Shown here piece by piece: positions 5,409 to 5,864 of a DNA stretch of 5,864 nt (position 1 is the first letter of the stretch; the number at the start of each line of letters is the position of its first letter). The notes under the pieces were generated by a model. The model saw only the letters and a list, made by a program, of their open reading frames with translations. It did no database searches and was not told the DNA's origin. The stretch is from Sinorhizobium sp. (GTDB taxonomy: Bacteria; Pseudomonadota; Alphaproteobacteria; Rhizobiales; Rhizobiaceae): contig JAPSJG010000264.1 in assembly GCA_031178305.1 (NCBI GenBank), positions 1 through 5,864 on the forward strand. Reading direction: 5' to 3'. A program made the position numbers and the translations under genes.

Positions 5409-5497
5409 ATCCGGAGAACTCGGACCGGAAATACGTGCGAGGACATTCGCCAAGAACCGGCCGTTGGCGGCGGCCGAAAACAAATTGGGGAACATGC

Positions 5498-5864
5498 ATG
5501 AAATCCATCTCCTTTGACACGACCAACGCGCTATGCGGCGGCCTCCTCACGGCCGCGGGTCTCTTCTTTGCCTGGCAGTCGCTCGGTCTCGAGCTCGGCA
5601 CCGCGTTCCGGATGGGTCCCGGCTATTTCCCGCTCATGCTTTCCGTCGTGCTGATCCTGCTCGGCGTCGTCATCCTGGTGCAATCGGCCCGTGTCCAAGG
5701 CGAGCCGATGGGGCCGATTGCGGTTCGTGGCGTACTCTTCGTCCTCCCCGCCCCGATCTTCTTTGGCCTAACGGTGCGGGGGCTGGGTTTCGTCCCGGCC
5801 GTCTTCTTCACGGCGCTGATCGCCTGCTTCGCCTCCCGCCGCATGAAACTCGTTTGGGCCGTCG
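5498..5864 (+). CDS. TTT transporter small membrane subunit TctB (3' end outside window)
   Basis: The first 122 codons of a hydrophobic protein are present, running off the right edge. The TctB signature GTAFRMGPGYFP lies at residues 34-45, after a first membrane helix (about 11-28). Further hydrophobic segments follow at about 46-62, 78-95 and 97-112, giving the four-helix plan expected for TctB (about 150 residues), with only the C-terminus missing. The start ATG at 5498 is preceded by a weak G-rich SD (GGGG at 5487-5490). The overlapping ATG at 5494 is out of frame. It forms the inner-membrane part of the carboxylate transporter with TctA, presumably encoded next. The 132-base gap after the binding-protein gene holds the intergenic hairpin. 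Confidence 0.9.
   Translation, partial: MKSISFDTTNALCGGLLTAAGLFFAWQSLGLELGTAFRMGPGYFPLMLSVVLILLGVVILVQSARVQGEPMGPIAVRGVLFVLPAPIFFGLTVRGLGFVPAVFFTALIACFASRRMKLVWAV

Overview
The window looks like a chromosomal or megaplasmid stretch of a high-GC alphaproteobacterium. The order Rhizobiales is most likely (a Sinorhizobium/Rhizobium/Mesorhizobium-like genome). This rests on codon use strongly biased to G/C at third positions, on a solute-binding-protein-based tripartite tricarboxylate transporter (TTT), and on the character of the flavoprotein genes. The genus is an inference from style; no marker gene here settles it.

Left part (1-1147, minus strand): two overlapping genes, both with pyridoxamine-phosphate-oxidase-like (PPOX, FMN split-barrel) character. 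The upstream one is a 155-residue stand-alone PPOX-like protein. The downstream one starts with GTG inside the stop codon of the first (GTGA overlap). It carries an N-terminal PPOX-like domain followed by a GAF sensory domain and runs off the left edge, so its C-terminal output domain is not visible.

Centre-left (1148-1753): a 606-base gene-free region separating those genes from a divergent flavin-containing monooxygenase (FMO) gene. It holds the most striking non-coding feature of the window: two related copies, about 470 bases apart and in the same orientation, of an array of TTAGGA-like hexamers at near-helical spacing (starts 11, 20-21, 11 and 26 bases apart), followed by a shared ACGGCC..CGCAA block. 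This resembles tandem sites for an OmpR/PhoB-type response regulator or similar activator. Copy B lies directly upstream of the FMO gene. Copy A lies directly upstream of the PPOX pair, although in + orientation.

Centre (1754-4230): the FMO (514 aa) ends in a good intrinsic terminator (3327-3350). Next is an RsuA/RluB-type rRNA pseudouridine synthase (260 aa, GTG start) whose 5' leader carries a perfect 7-bp hairpin touching the Shine-Dalgarno sequence.

Right part (4231-5864): a TTT transporter operon. It has a leader region with operator-like inverted repeats and a possible short upstream ORF, a periplasmic TctC/Bug-family binding protein (325 aa with signal peptide), and a strong intergenic hairpin without a U-tract. 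It ends with the start of a TctB-type small membrane subunit that runs off the right edge. The large TctA subunit would be expected just beyond.

The left flavoprotein cluster probably forms one regulatory unit (sensor-like PPOX/GAF genes opposite a monooxygenase, with a duplicated regulatory array between them). The pseudouridine synthase and the transporter operon look like independent units. I see no tRNA or rRNA gene, insertion sequence or CRISPR array.
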